NCBI RefSeq assembly: GCF_012927345.1
Contig: NZ_JABBGJ010000030.1
Coordinates: 62,001-126,000, forward strand
Length of the DNA: 64,000 nt
From: Paraburkholderia polaris
Lineage (GTDB): Bacteria > Pseudomonadota > Gammaproteobacteria > Burkholderiales > Burkholderiaceae
Reading direction: 5' to 3'
Shown: positions 16,721 through 25,495 of the stretch, piece by piece
Layout: each line of letters opens with the position of its first letter
Numbering within the stretch: position 1 is the first letter of the stretch
Notes under the pieces: model-generated
What the model saw: only the letters and a program-made list of their open reading frames with translations
What the model was told of the DNA's origin: nothing
Database searches by the model: none
Translations under genes and position numbers: made by a program

Positions 16721-18061
16721 TTAAACCCCAGCCGACGAATCCTCTTCCGCTTCGCTCAACACCGCATTCTGCACCGCCGTGGCGGGACTGACGTAAGGCG
16801 GCGCCACGCGTAGGTCGTCAATGCTGTACCGCAAACGCCCCGCTTCGACATACACACGCAACTGACGATACTTCACCAGATACATCAAGCCCACAATCGC
16901 CGCCGCGAAGCCCGATGCAGCACCAACCCCGAGCGCCCAACGCGGGCCAAAACGATCCGCAACCCATCCCACCACCGGCGCGCCGAGCGGTGTGGTGCCT
17001 AGCGAGATGGCAAGCAGGATCGCAATCACCCGGCCACGCATGGCCGGGTCCGTGGAGATTTGCACGAGACTGTTCGTCGAAGTGGTGAACGTCTGCGTGG
17101 ATATGCCGATCACGACAAGTGCAAGCCCAAACAGTACATAGTTCGGCATGAGCGAGGCGGTCGTACAGCCCAGTCCAAAAAGCGCCGCTGCGACGATCAG
17201 AATAGCCATGCGAGGCTTTGCTCTGCGCGCGGCCAGCAACGCCCCGGCCACCGAACCGATTGCCATGGTCGAGCTCAACACCCCGTATTGACTCGCGCCC
17301 GCATGAAACGCGGTGACGGACATGGTGGAGATGAAGATCGGGAAGTTCAGCCCGAAGGCGCCGATCAGAAACAGCATCAACAGCGCAGCCTTCAGATCGG
17401 GGCGCGTCCATACATACTTGAAACCTTCCACGAAGCTGCCTCGTGCACGTACCGCTCGCGGCTTCAGATTCAGTTCGCTCAGGCGCAGCATGCGCAGCGA
17501 ACCGAGCACGGCGACGAAAGAGAGCGCGTTGATCAGAAACACCCAGCCTGTGCCCACCGAGGCGATCAACAGCCCTGCGGCGGCGGGCCCGATCATGCGC
17601 GCCGCATTGAACGAGGTGGAGTTCAGCGCGACCGCATTCGACAGATCGGCTTCTCCCACCAGATCGGAGACAAAGGTCTGACGCGCCGGTGAATCGAACG
17701 CGGTGACGCAACCGAGCAAGCCCGCAAACACATAGACCTGCCATAACTGCACGAGCCCGGTCACGGTGAGAATCCCGAGGCACAACGCCAACGTGCCCAT
17801 CGCCGCCTGGGTGGCGAACAGCAGCTTGCGGCGGTCGAAGTGATCGGCCGCATAGCCGGTTAGGGGCAGCAGGAGCATTTGCGGCCCGAACTGCAGCGAC
17901 ATCACAATGCCCACGGAGGTTGCATTGTGATGCGTGAGTTCCGTGAGCACGAGCCAGTCCTGCGCCGTGCGCTGCATCCATGTGCCGACGTTGGAGACGA
18001 TTGCGCCGCTGGCCCAGACCCGGTAGTTGAACGTGCGCAGCGAACGGAATGTGCTGCTCAC
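16721..18061 (-). CDS. MFS exporter, EntS-like (TM_MFS3) family
   Basis: 446 residues from the GTG at 18061 (VSSTFRSLRTFNYRVWASG). An ATG at 18148 would overlap the upstream hydrolase by 35 bp and add residues unlike the family. Twelve hydrophobic helices are evident. Early motifs ISNVGTWMQRTAQDWLVL-like and GYAADHFDRRKLL (loop 2-3) are typical of this MFS branch, which includes the enterobactin exporter EntS. It is the last gene of a marR, hydrolase, exporter operon, so it probably exports a compound sensed by MarR. Substrate unknown. Confidence 0.8.
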   Translation of the reverse strand: MSSTFRSLRTFNYRVWASGAIVSNVGTWMQRTAQDWLVLTELTHHNATSVGIVMSLQFGPQMLLLPLTGYAADHFDRRKLLFATQAAMGTLALCLGILTVTGLVQLWQVYVFAGLLGCVTAFDSPARQTFVSDLVGEADLSNAVALNSTSFNAARMIGPAAAGLLIASVGTGWVFLINALSFVAVLGSLRMLRLSELNLKPRAVRARGSFVEGFKYVWTRPDLKAALLMLFLIGAFGLNFPIFISTMSVTAFHAGASQYGVLSSTMAIGSVAGALLAARRAKPRMAILIVAAALFGLGCTTASLMPNYVLFGLALVVIGISTQTFTTSTNSLVQISTDPAMRGRVIAILLAISLGTTPLGAPVVGWVADRFGPRWALGVGAASGFAAAIVGLMYLVKYRQLRVYVEAGRLRYSIDDLRVAPPYVSPATAVQNAVLSEAEEDSSAGV

Positions 18062-18113
18062 CGGAACATCCTGGCGTGGACGATCCGCGTCGCGCAGAGG
18101 TTCAAACGAATGC

Positions 18114-18677
18114 TCATGCGCACGATTTCTCGAGCAGATCGAGGACATCCTGCGTCGTGCCGGTTTCGCCGAGGCGCGGGAAGATGCGCGCGATGCTGTT
18201 GGTGTGAGCGTCGAGGTTCATGTCGGTCATGGCGTCGACCGCGAAGGTGACGTTGAAGCCGAGTTCGTGTGCGAAACGCGCGGTGGACTCGACGCCGATG
18301 CTGGTGGCCACGCCGACCAGCACCACTTGCGTGACGCCTTGCTTGCGCAGATACGCTTCAAGATCCGTATTGGTGAACGCGCCCCAGGTGCGCTTGGTGA
18401 CCAGATGATCCGACGGCTGCTGATTGACTTCGGGTACGAGATCGGCAAAACCAGCGGGGAAATCGCCGGTGTTGCGCGACTGTTCCGCGCGGCCGGGTGC
18501 GCCGCCTGCAACGTTGACGAGCACCACTGGCAGACCGTGGCGGCGAAACGCCTCAGCTAGCGAAGCGGAGCGTTTCACGACATCAGCGGTGGGGTGGGCG
18601 GTGGGCAGCGCGACGATGCCTCGCTGCAAATCGATGACGACCAATGCGGTCTTTGCGTCGAGCGTGGTGAGAGCCAT
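18114..18677 (-). CDS. Isochorismatase-like hydrolase lacking the catalytic cysteine
   Basis: 187 residues from the ATG at 18677, which has AGGAAA upstream. The Asp motif (ALVVIDLQRGIVALP) and the Lys region (VTKRTWGAFTNTDLEAYL) of the isochorismatase-like fold are present. In the third motif GVATSIGVESTARFAHELG the usual nucleophilic Cys is Gly. Family members with Gly here (EntB and PhzD type) hydrolyse vinyl ethers without a Cys nucleophile, whereas amidases keep it. It lies 16 bp after marR and 52 bp before the exporter gene. The substrate is not predictable from sequence alone. Confidence 0.82.
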   Translation of the reverse strand: MALTTLDAKTALVVIDLQRGIVALPTAHPTADVVKRSASLAEAFRRHGLPVVLVNVAGGAPGRAEQSRNTGDFPAGFADLVPEVNQQPSDHLVTKRTWGAFTNTDLEAYLRKQGVTQVVLVGVATSIGVESTARFAHELGFNVTFAVDAMTDMNLDAHTNSIARIFPRLGETGTTQDVLDLLEKSCA

Positions 18678-18693
18678 GGTGTTTTCCTGACCG

Positions 18694-19161
18694 TTATGAG
18701 TCGATGAGGCGTTTGAGCAAGTCGACGCCAATCGCGAGTTGTTGCTGTTCGGCAGCGGAGAAGCGGGTCTGGATCGTACGGAATAGCCAGTCTTCGCGTG
18801 CCGCGCGGCTTGCCTTGATCTTCTTGCGGAAAGCGGGCGTGAGGGAGAGAACAGTTTGCCGCCCGTCGTTCGGGTCCGGTGCGCCGCTCACGAGTCCGGC
18901 AGCTTTCAGAACCGAAAGTGTCTCGCCCATGGATTGGGGACGCATACCCTGGATGCGTGCGAGCGTAGTGACCGTTGCCGGACCTTCGCGTTCCAGCAGG
19001 CTGAGAACCTGCACCTGCGACGGCGTGAAATCGCCCACATGCGCTTCTTCGCGCAACCGGCGGCGCAACTTGCCGACGAGTACACGCAAGTCTTCCGCCG
19101 TGGCGTGCAGGGCGTCCGGATCGGAGGGGGGGCGTGTGGACTGAGTGTCGTTGCTGGACAT
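18694..19161 (-). CDS. MarR family transcriptional regulator
   Basis: 155 residues with a winged helix-turn-helix spanning about 45-115: FTPSQVQVLSLLEREGPATVTTLARIQGMRPQSMGETLSVLKAAGLV, then the wing DPNDGRQTVLSLT. It is the first gene of the marR, isochorismatase-like, MFS operon. Two copies of AGGTTACCT lie 15 bp upstream of its start codon, so autorepression with release by an aromatic or drug-like ligand is likely. Confidence 0.88.
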   Translation of the reverse strand: MSSNDTQSTRPPSDPDALHATAEDLRVLVGKLRRRLREEAHVGDFTPSQVQVLSLLEREGPATVTTLARIQGMRPQSMGETLSVLKAAGLVSGAPDPNDGRQTVLSLTPAFRKKIKASRAAREDWLFRTIQTRFSAAEQQQLAIGVDLLKRLIDS

Positions 19162-19175
19162 GCCGGCAGATGTGA

Positions 19176-19197
19176 AGGTTACCTTCGTAGGTTACCT
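19176..19197. promoter_or_regulatory. Paired AGGTTACCT palindromes, candidate MarR operator
   Basis: AGGTTACCT occurs at 19176-19184 and again at 19189-19197. Each is palindromic around the central T, and the centres are 13 bp apart. The pair lies just upstream of the marR start codon. Confidence 0.6.
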
Positions 19198-19310
19198 TCG
19201 CATCTGCCGGGAGTCAAGTTGACGGAGTTGGCGGCGGAATGCGAGGCGAGCCACGCATTCCGCATTTGGCTTGAGTGCTCGAGTTGAAGCGTGGCGCGGC
19301 GACGCGCCTT

Positions 19311-20456
19311 TTAGAACTTGTGGCGAAGCGCCACGCGCGCTACGACCTGATTCTGCGTCGACGAGGGCGTCTGCACGCCGGGGATGAATGCGTCGTCGAG
19401 AATCGAATTGGTCGAACTGCCGGCGACCTTCTGATACTCGCCCTGGATATAGACGTCCGTACGCTTGGACAGGTTGTAGTCCGCCATCAACCCGACGGAG
19501 TGGATCTTGGGCTTCACGCTGCCTGTCGAGGCGTCGTATGTCTCCATCGTGTAGACATACTGCGCGCCGACGAAGAATGCGGGTGTGATCTGGTATTTGC
19601 CGTTCACTTCGAAGTTCTGGTATTTCAGCGTATTGAGCAGGACGCCGTTCGCGGCGAGCGGGATGCCGATATAGCCGTTTCCGGTGGGGTCTTGGTAATT
19701 CGAGTTGGTATACGCGAAGCCGACGGTAGCCGAGCCGAACGTGTAGTTGACACCGCCGCCGAACACGCGCATGCGGCCGGCGATGAAGCTTGCGTCGTTC
19801 GCGGTGATTGCGCCGTTCGAACCGACGCCGGGATTATTTGCTTGCAAATAGGCGGCGGCGACCAGCAGACCGCCGTTTGCGTATTGAGCACCGAAGCTGT
19901 ACTGACGGTTGTTGGCGAAATTCGTATCGTTGCTAAAGCTGTACGTGCCACCGAACTGGAAGCCCGAGATATCGGGGCTTGCATATTTGATGGTGTTATC
20001 GACGCGGAACGAATTATCGGTGTTGTCGTTATCGTAGGGGTGGGCAAACAGATAGCCTGCCCAATTGCCGTTGGCGGTGGTTTGCGCGAGGTAGTCGACC
20101 ACCGAGTCGTATTGACGGCCTAGCGTAACGGAACCGAAGCGATCGCTGCTCAGACCCACATAGGCTTGCCTGCCGAACATGCGGCCGCCCTGATTGAGCC
20201 GACCGGAATTCAGGTCGAAGCCGTTTTCGAGTTGAAAGATTGCTTTGAGACCACCACCGAGATCTTCCGAGCCTTTCAAGCCCCAGCGACTGCCTTGTGC
20301 ATAGCCGCTGGCGAGCTCCACGACGCTACCGTGCCCGACGTTATTGGTGTAGTCGATCCCTTCATCGATGACTCCGTACAGCGTCACGCTGCTCTGTGCG
20401 AAAGCGGGGGAAGCGGCGGCGCCGAGCAGGGCGATAGCGAGGACTTTCTTTTTCAT
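19311..20456 (-). CDS. Outer-membrane general porin (Omp38/OpcP type)
   Basis: 381 residues from the ATG at 20456 with GGAG upstream. A signal peptide MKKKVLAIALLGAAASPAFA is followed by QSSVTLYGVIDEGI, the standard first strand of Burkholderiaceae trimeric porins. Internal strands alternate with turns, and the PEFG-like region GRQAYVGLSSDRFGSVTLGRQYD marks the constriction-loop part. The chain ends RVALRHKF with the terminal Phe needed for outer-membrane insertion. Monocistronic, with a long 5' region. Confidence 0.93.
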   Translation of the reverse strand: MKKKVLAIALLGAAASPAFAQSSVTLYGVIDEGIDYTNNVGHGSVVELASGYAQGSRWGLKGSEDLGGGLKAIFQLENGFDLNSGRLNQGGRMFGRQAYVGLSSDRFGSVTLGRQYDSVVDYLAQTTANGNWAGYLFAHPYDNDNTDNSFRVDNTIKYASPDISGFQFGGTYSFSNDTNFANNRQYSFGAQYANGGLLVAAAYLQANNPGVGSNGAITANDASFIAGRMRVFGGGVNYTFGSATVGFAYTNSNYQDPTGNGYIGIPLAANGVLLNTLKYQNFEVNGKYQITPAFFVGAQYVYTMETYDASTGSVKPKIHSVGLMADYNLSKRTDVYIQGEYQKVAGSSTNSILDDAFIPGVQTPSSTQNQVVARVALRHKF

Positions 20457-20663
20457 AAGATCTCCAGAATGGTTTGGCAAGTGGCCGACGCATGATTTTC
20501 CGGCCAATACTTTTTGCAAAGCGAGGAATTCTGATGGCATCAATCGGAAACGCCGATGGAGCAAGCGCGGGAGAATCAGCAACGAGAGAAAAAAGTTTGC
20601 TATCCGAATGATTTAACGGGACGGGAAGAGGATGCGAGGGACGAAGCGAGATGAAATGTAGTG

Positions 20664-20701
20664 CACCTCATTCACTGCACTGCAGTGCAGTGAATGAGGT
20701 G
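20664..20701. repeat. Perfect 38-bp palindrome
   Basis: CACCTCATTCACTGCACTG at 20664-20682 is followed directly by its exact reverse complement at 20683-20701. There is no spacer and no mismatch; flanking bases do not pair. It lies in the 613-bp interval between the porin and the LysR gene, which contains no gene but several repeats. It could form a cruciform or a long RNA hairpin. Confidence 0.9.
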
Positions 20702-20884
20702 GGAGAGAGGAGAGCCGAAGCAGATGGTTTTAAGAAATACGCTTCGGCGCGCGCAGCGCCGCCGGAAGAATGACGCCCTTGTCACAAACGCTGGAGGGTG
20801 CACGAGCACGGATTCCACGGAGCCACTGCCACTTGCGGGCCACGGTTCCCACTTAGCATGAGCGGTTTGAGCCGCTTTCTTTTG

Positions 20885-20919
20885 CCTACTTTTCTTTGCG
20901 GCAGGCAAAGAAAAGTAGG
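20885..20919. repeat. 15-bp inverted repeat of a common intergenic type
   Basis: CCTACTTTTCTTTGC (20885-20899) and its exact complement (20905-20919) surround GGCAG. This hairpin with the flanking GCCGCCCCGCACAGGGGC resembles a repeat I know from many Burkholderiaceae intergenic regions. It can act as a bidirectional terminator or as a processed RNA hairpin. Confidence 0.6.
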
Positions 20920-20961
20920 TGCCGCCCCGCACAGGGGCAACGCTAATAGACCACTAAGAAA

Positions 20962-21032
20962 TCAAGGAAAGGCCAAGAATCCAGATCAAGGAAAGGCCAA
21001 AAATCCAGATCAAGGAAGGCAAAGAATCCAGA
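20962..21032. repeat. Tandem repeat of about 24 bp, three units
   Basis: Three units of the form TCAAGGAAAGGCCAAGAATC plus CAGA lie at 20962-20985, 20986-21009 and 21010-21032. The third has lost one base. They end 37 bp before the LysR stop codon at 21070. Confidence 0.85.
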
Positions 21033-21069
21033 TCAAAAAAACGCCACCGCCGCGAGGCAAACAGCAACC

Positions 21070-21984
21070 CTAAACGTTAACAGCAACCACCAGATTGCGC
21101 CTCTCCTCCACCATCTCCTCGATCAAACCAGCGAGCACATCCACAGCCGGATCCCGATTAACCGAAGCCCGATGCAACTCGAGATCGGCCGCGGGCAAGG
21201 CGGGCAACCCATCCTGAACCCCCAGCACCCGCCAGTTATCCGGCAACGTACACCGATCGATAATCGTCACAGCCGCCCCATGATTAACAGCAACCTTAAT
21301 CCCGGTAGGACTCTGACTCGTATACACAACCTGATACTGCCGCTCAAGCGCGGCGAGCGCTGCAAGCCCCCGCTGCCGGTAGCAGCAAGTTTCAGGAAAC
21401 AAGGCAAGAGGCACCGGCGCCCCAGCCTCCAAAACAAAATCCCGATGCGCGGCCCACACCACTTCCTCACGCCCGAGATGCCGCCCACTGGTTTGCGACC
21501 CGTGCCGCACTACTAAAGCCAGATCCAACTCCCCAGCCTGCAACCGCTCCAGCAACTCCAACGACATCCGGCAGTGAATATGCGGCCGCACGCCCGGCCT
21601 CAGCGCATAAAACTTCTTGAGCAACTCAGGCAGCCATAACTCAGCATAGTCCTCGGGCAGGCCAAACCGGATCACCCCATCGCTACTGCTCCGGTTCAGT
21701 GCCGCGATCGCCTCGTTCTGCACCTGAATAATGCGTCGCGCGTGAATCAAAAAATTCTCGCCATCGCGCGACAAAGCCAGCCGCCGGCTGTTACGCAGAA
21801 ACATATGCGTATCCAACCGCTCCTCCAGCGTGCGGATCCGCAGACTGATGGTCGACTGCGTGCGGTGCAGCAGTTTGGCCGCTGCGGTAAACCCGCCACT
21901 GTCGACGACAGCAACGAATGCCCGCACCAGTTCGGGGTCCAGAGAACTCAGTTTCGACCAATCGGGTCCGCTGATGGAAGCCAT
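21070..21984 (-). CDS. LysR family transcriptional regulator
   Basis: 304 residues with an N-terminal winged helix-turn-helix (about 16-75: LDPELVRAFVAVVDSGGFTAAAKLLHRTQSTISLRIRTLEERL) and a LysR substrate-binding domain (about 100-295). It is transcribed divergently from the oxygenase, M24 and betaine-type transporter operon at 22.1-27.3 kb. That is the standard arrangement for a LysR activator of the neighbouring operon. The effector is presumably a substrate of that operon. Confidence 0.88.
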   Translation of the reverse strand: MASISGPDWSKLSSLDPELVRAFVAVVDSGGFTAAAKLLHRTQSTISLRIRTLEERLDTHMFLRNSRRLALSRDGENFLIHARRIIQVQNEAIAALNRSSSDGVIRFGLPEDYAELWLPELLKKFYALRPGVRPHIHCRMSLELLERLQAGELDLALVVRHGSQTSGRHLGREEVVWAAHRDFVLEAGAPVPLALFPETCCYRQRGLAALAALERQYQVVYTSQSPTGIKVAVNHGAAVTIIDRCTLPDNWRVLGVQDGLPALPAADLELHRASVNRDPAVDVLAGLIEEMVEERRNLVVAVNV

Positions 21985-22000
21985 CGGAATTACTCGCTTT

Positions 22001-22062
22001 CCAAAGAAATTTGGCGATCAAAACATGGGGGCGTCAGTGAGGTGATTGTTGTCGAAAACAAT
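22001..22062. promoter_or_regulatory. Divergent intergenic region with two inverted repeats
   Basis: CCAAA-GAAA-TTTGG at 22001-22014 and ATTGTT-N6-AACAAT at 22045-22062 both lie between the LysR gene and its divergent operon. The second fits the dyad style of LysR boxes. They are the best candidates for LysR binding. Confidence 0.45.
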
Positions 22063-22105
22063 TCGCGTCACAAATCAGTCTGAACCCCTAATCTGGAGTC
22101 TCTCC

Positions 22106-22993
22106 GTGTCAGTCAGTCTTCCTCTTGCCGATGCCGAATGCAACGATTTGAGCGACATCGTCGATACCGGGCGCTATCCGTTGCACGATCCGGACCACCC
22201 CCGTATGCGCGAGCTGATCGCGAGCTGTCGCGCCCACCTGGCGGGCAACGGCAGCGCAGTGCTGCACGGCTTCCTGCGGCCCGAGGCACTCGCCCAGGCG
22301 CGCGTCGAAGGCGTGGCGCTGGCGGCCAAGACCTACTTTTCAACCCGTAAGGTCAACGCTTACTTCACTGCGGACGATCCGTCGCTGCCCGCCGACGATC
22401 CGCGCCGCGTCTTCATGGACCGCACCAGCGGCTTCGTCACCCGCGATGTGATCCCCGCCGACGCGATCGTGCACCGCATCTACGTGGCCCAGGCGATGAA
22501 ACGCTTCGTTGCCGCTTGCCTCGGTGAAGCGCGTGTCTGGGAATACGCGGACCCCTATGCCGGACTGGTTCAAAACGTCATGCCGCCGGGCACCGAACAG
22601 CCGTGGCACTACGACACCAACGAATTCATCGTCTCGATGATGACGCAGCAGCCGGAAGCGGGCGGCGATTTCGAGTATTGCCCGAATATCCGTTCGCCCC
22701 AGGGCGAGAACTATGGCGACGTGGGCAGCGTGGTGCGCGGTGAGACGCGGGCGCCGATCAACGTGATCACGTTGCAACCCGGCGATCTGCAACTGTTCAA
22801 GGGACGCTTTTCGCTGCACCGCGTCACGCAGGTGCAAGGCGGAATCGACCGGCATACGGCGATCTTCGCGTACTCACAGAAGCCCGGTGTGATCGGCAGG
22901 CTCGAACGCACGCGCCAACTGTATGGACGCGTGTCCGAAATGCATCTGGAAGCCGAGCAACGCCTCGTGCGCGCCGACAACCTCGTCGATTGA
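22106..22993 (+). CDS. Fe(II)/2-oxoglutarate oxygenase of the HalD/BesD-like family, hydroxylase-type triad
   Basis: 295 residues from the GTG at 22106, which has GGAG seven bases upstream; an ATG 60 bases earlier lacks this. The iron site reads WHYDTN with His168 and Asp170, and the distal His238 is in LFKGRFSLHRVT. Arg249 (DRHTAIFAYSQKPG) would bind 2-oxoglutarate. The surrounding blocks (DTNEFIVSMMTQQPEAGGDF, PGDLQLFKGR) resemble the BesD/HalD amino-acid halogenase family. True halogenases have Gly where this protein has Asp170, so hydroxylation is expected. It heads the LysR-linked operon, suggesting oxidation of an imported or derived amino-acid-like compound. Confidence 0.8.
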   Translation: MSVSLPLADAECNDLSDIVDTGRYPLHDPDHPRMRELIASCRAHLAGNGSAVLHGFLRPEALAQARVEGVALAAKTYFSTRKVNAYFTADDPSLPADDPRRVFMDRTSGFVTRDVIPADAIVHRIYVAQAMKRFVAACLGEARVWEYADPYAGLVQNVMPPGTEQPWHYDTNEFIVSMMTQQPEAGGDFEYCPNIRSPQGENYGDVGSVVRGETRAPINVITLQPGDLQLFKGRFSLHRVTQVQGGIDRHTAIFAYSQKPGVIGRLERTRQLYGRVSEMHLEAEQRLVRADNLVD

Positions 22994-23033
22994 AGCTGTT
23001 CTTTTAAAACCATTCCACGTCCCCATCAAAACC

Positions 23034-24260
23034 ATGACGATTATTCGCCCGACCCATCTTCCGGAAGATTGCGAACCGACCGCGGAAGAGATCGCGCAGA
23101 TCCAGCGTGACCGGCTTGCCGCCGTGCGCCGTGAACTGAAAAAGCGCGATCTGACCGCCGCGATCCTGTTCGACCCCACGCATATGCGCTATGCGACCGG
23201 CTCGCGGAACATGCAGGTGTATTCGATGCGCAATCCAGCGCGCTATCTGTTCGTGCCGGCCGAAGGCAAGGTGGTGCTGTTCGAATACGCCGGCTGTGAT
23301 TTTCTCGCCGACGGCCTCGACACTGTCGATGAAGTGCGGCCTGCCACCGCGATCTCCTACTACTTCTGCGACGACATGCTGGGTCGCGTCACCGAACGCT
23401 GGGCCGCTGAAATCGACGAGCTGATCAACGAGAGCGGTGGCGGCAAACGCATCGCCATCGAGAGCGCGACGTCGGCGGCTGCCTTTGCGTTGCAGGCGCG
23501 CGGCTATCAGATCAGCGACGCACAGGAGCCGCTCGAACGGGCGCGCTCGATCAAGGTGCCCAACGAGATCAAGATGATCCGTTCATCGCTGCGTGCCGCC
23601 GAAGAGGGCGTGCGCAAGCTCGAAGCGGCACTCGTGCCCGGCATCAGCGAAAACGAACTCTGGTCGCATCTGCACAAGCACATCATCGAAACGGACGGCG
23701 ACTACGTGGAAACACGTCTGATCAGCTCGGGGCCGCGCACCAATCCGTGGTTCCAGGAAAGCAGCCCGCGCAAGATCCAGACGGGCGAGCTGGTTGGACT
23801 CGATACCGACGTAGTGGGGCGCTTCGGCTATTACGCCGACTTCTCGCGCACCTTCCTGTGCGGCGACGCTCCGGCTACGGCGGCGCAGAAGAACCTCTAC
23901 AAGCTCGCCTATGAACAGGTGCATTCGAACATGGAGAACGTGCGTGCCGGCACGACCTTCCAGGAATTCATCGCGAAGGCGTGGAAGATTCCCGGCCCTT
24001 ACCAGGCGCGCCGCTATTTCGCGCTCGCGCATGGCGTCGGCATGACCGGCGAGTATCCATACATCGTTCATCGGGAGGACAACGACGCCAAGGGCTATGA
24101 CGGCGTGATCGAGCCGGGCATGACGCTGTGCATCGAAAGCTACATCGGCCATGAAGACGGTGGTGAAGGCGTCAAGCTGGAAGAGCAGGTGTACGTGCGC
24201 GACGACGGTCGCGTGGAACTGCTGTCCGACTATCCGTTCGAGAAGCGCCTGCTCGCCTGA
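23034..24260 (+). CDS. M24-family metalloenzyme related to DMSP lyase DddP
   Basis: 408 residues from the ATG at 23034. The N-terminal creatinase-like domain contains FDPTHMRYATGSRNMQVYSM. The C-terminal pita-bread domain has metal-site residues Asp257, Asp259, Asp269, His333 (LAHGVGM), Glu368 (CIESYIG) and Glu383 (KLEEQV). From memory, the spacing equals that of DddP (295, 297, 307, 371, 406, 421). The residue matching the proposed DddP base Asp377 is Gly339, so genuine DMSP cleavage is doubtful. The next genes encode a betaine-type ABC importer, so a betaine-like or dipeptide-like substrate is likely. Confidence 0.82.
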   Translation: MTIIRPTHLPEDCEPTAEEIAQIQRDRLAAVRRELKKRDLTAAILFDPTHMRYATGSRNMQVYSMRNPARYLFVPAEGKVVLFEYAGCDFLADGLDTVDEVRPATAISYYFCDDMLGRVTERWAAEIDELINESGGGKRIAIESATSAAAFALQARGYQISDAQEPLERARSIKVPNEIKMIRSSLRAAEEGVRKLEAALVPGISENELWSHLHKHIIETDGDYVETRLISSGPRTNPWFQESSPRKIQTGELVGLDTDVVGRFGYYADFSRTFLCGDAPATAAQKNLYKLAYEQVHSNMENVRAGTTFQEFIAKAWKIPGPYQARRYFALAHGVGMTGEYPYIVHREDNDAKGYDGVIEPGMTLCIESYIGHEDGGEGVKLEEQVYVRDDGRVELLSDYPFEKRLLA

Positions 24261-24353
24261 GCGCACGGCGCGTCCTCATCGGCATGTGAGACAGAGCTTC
24301 GGCCTCTCGCGCATGCCGCTCAATGCAATTCAACGCTCCAAGGGTGATCGACG

Positions 24354-25391
24354 ATGCAATTCAGACAACTTCGGGCGGTGCTGTGCGCCGCCGCCATGAC
24401 TTTGACCGGCGCTAGCGCGCAGGCTGCGGATAACTGGTGCGCGCAGGGCAAGACGGTGCATTTCGCGGGCATTACGTGGGAAAGCGGCTCCTTCGCCACT
24501 GAAGTGCTGCGGCAGATTCTTGAAAAGGGTTACGGTTGCAAGACCGATGTCGTGCCCGGCAGCACGGCGGCTACTGAAACCGCACTGGCGCACAACGACG
24601 TGCAGGTGTGGGCCGAACAGTGGACCGGACGCAGCGAGATCACCGCGAAGGCGGTGGCCTCGGGCAGCGTCAAACTGGTCGGCGACACCTTGCCGGGTGG
24701 CACGAAGGAAGGCTGGTTCGTGCCGGAATACGTGGTGAAGGGCGATCCCAAGCGCGGTATCAAACCGGTCGCAGCGGGTCTTGTTTCGGTGACCGACCTG
24801 CCTAAGTACAAGAGCGTATTCGCGGACGACGAGGAACCGGACAAGGGCCGCTTTCTCAACTGTCCGACGGGTTGGGATTGCGAACGGGTCAACACGCGTT
24901 TGCTGAAGGTGCTGAATCTCGATGCGAGCTTCACCAATTTCCATCCGGGGACGGGCGCGGCGCTCGATGCGGCTATCGCGTCCGCGTACCAGCGCGGTGC
25001 ACCAATCGTCTTCTATTACTGGGGGCCAGCGGCGTTGATGGCGAAGTACAAGTTCGTCGAACTGAAAATGCCAGCCTATAACGATGCCTGCTGGAAGACG
25101 TTGCGCGACGAAAGCAGTACCTCACAATGCGCCTCCTCGTACATGGTCTCGCATGTCACCGTAGGCGTATCCACGCCGTTCTACGACGCTGACCCGCAAC
25201 TCGTGTCGATGCTTGGCAAGGTCAAGTTTCCGAGGGACTTCCTCAACAGCACAATCCTCGAAATGAGCACGAAGAAACTCGACGGCTCAGCCATGGCTAC
25301 GCAGTTCTTGCGCGAGCATCCGGAGATGTGGAAGCAATGGGTGCCTGCCGACGTCGCGTCGAAAGTGCAGGCTGGACTTGCTGGCGCCTGA
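24354..25391 (+). CDS. Glycine betaine-type ABC transporter substrate-binding protein (OpuAC/ProX family)
   Basis: 345 residues with signal peptide (RAVLCAAAMTLTGASAQAA) and an OpuAC domain throughout. TWESGSFATEVLRQILEKGYG and the DVQVWAEQWTG block are typical, as is the second lobe with CDTRLLKVLNL-like and GAPIVFYYWGPAALMAKYKFV. The Trp residues at WAEQW and YYWGP fit a cation-pi box for quaternary ammonium or sulfonium ligands. It precedes the permease and ATPase in the same operon. Confidence 0.88.
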   Translation: MQFRQLRAVLCAAAMTLTGASAQAADNWCAQGKTVHFAGITWESGSFATEVLRQILEKGYGCKTDVVPGSTAATETALAHNDVQVWAEQWTGRSEITAKAVASGSVKLVGDTLPGGTKEGWFVPEYVVKGDPKRGIKPVAAGLVSVTDLPKYKSVFADDEEPDKGRFLNCPTGWDCERVNTRLLKVLNLDASFTNFHPGTGAALDAAIASAYQRGAPIVFYYWGPAALMAKYKFVELKMPAYNDACWKTLRDESSTSQCASSYMVSHVTVGVSTPFYDADPQLVSMLGKVKFPRDFLNSTILEMSTKKLDGSAMATQFLREHPEMWKQWVPADVASKVQAGLAGA

Positions 25392-25495
25392 CAGGCGGTA
25401 ACGTCAGGCAGATTTCGACGGCACGAGGTCCTGCGGCGTCGTGCCGGACAGCAGGTTCGTACAGCCTGCTGTCCACCTGCAGTGGAGGCTTGATC

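Noticed and set aside
22106..22993. Annotation of the oxygenase as a halogenase
   Set aside because: The iron site is HYD with an Asp ligand, whereas halogenases of this family need Gly there to make room for the halide.
23034..24260. Annotation of the M24 protein as the DMSP lyase DddP
   Set aside because: Metal ligands fit, but the proposed catalytic Asp of DddP appears to be Gly339, so only relatedness is claimed.
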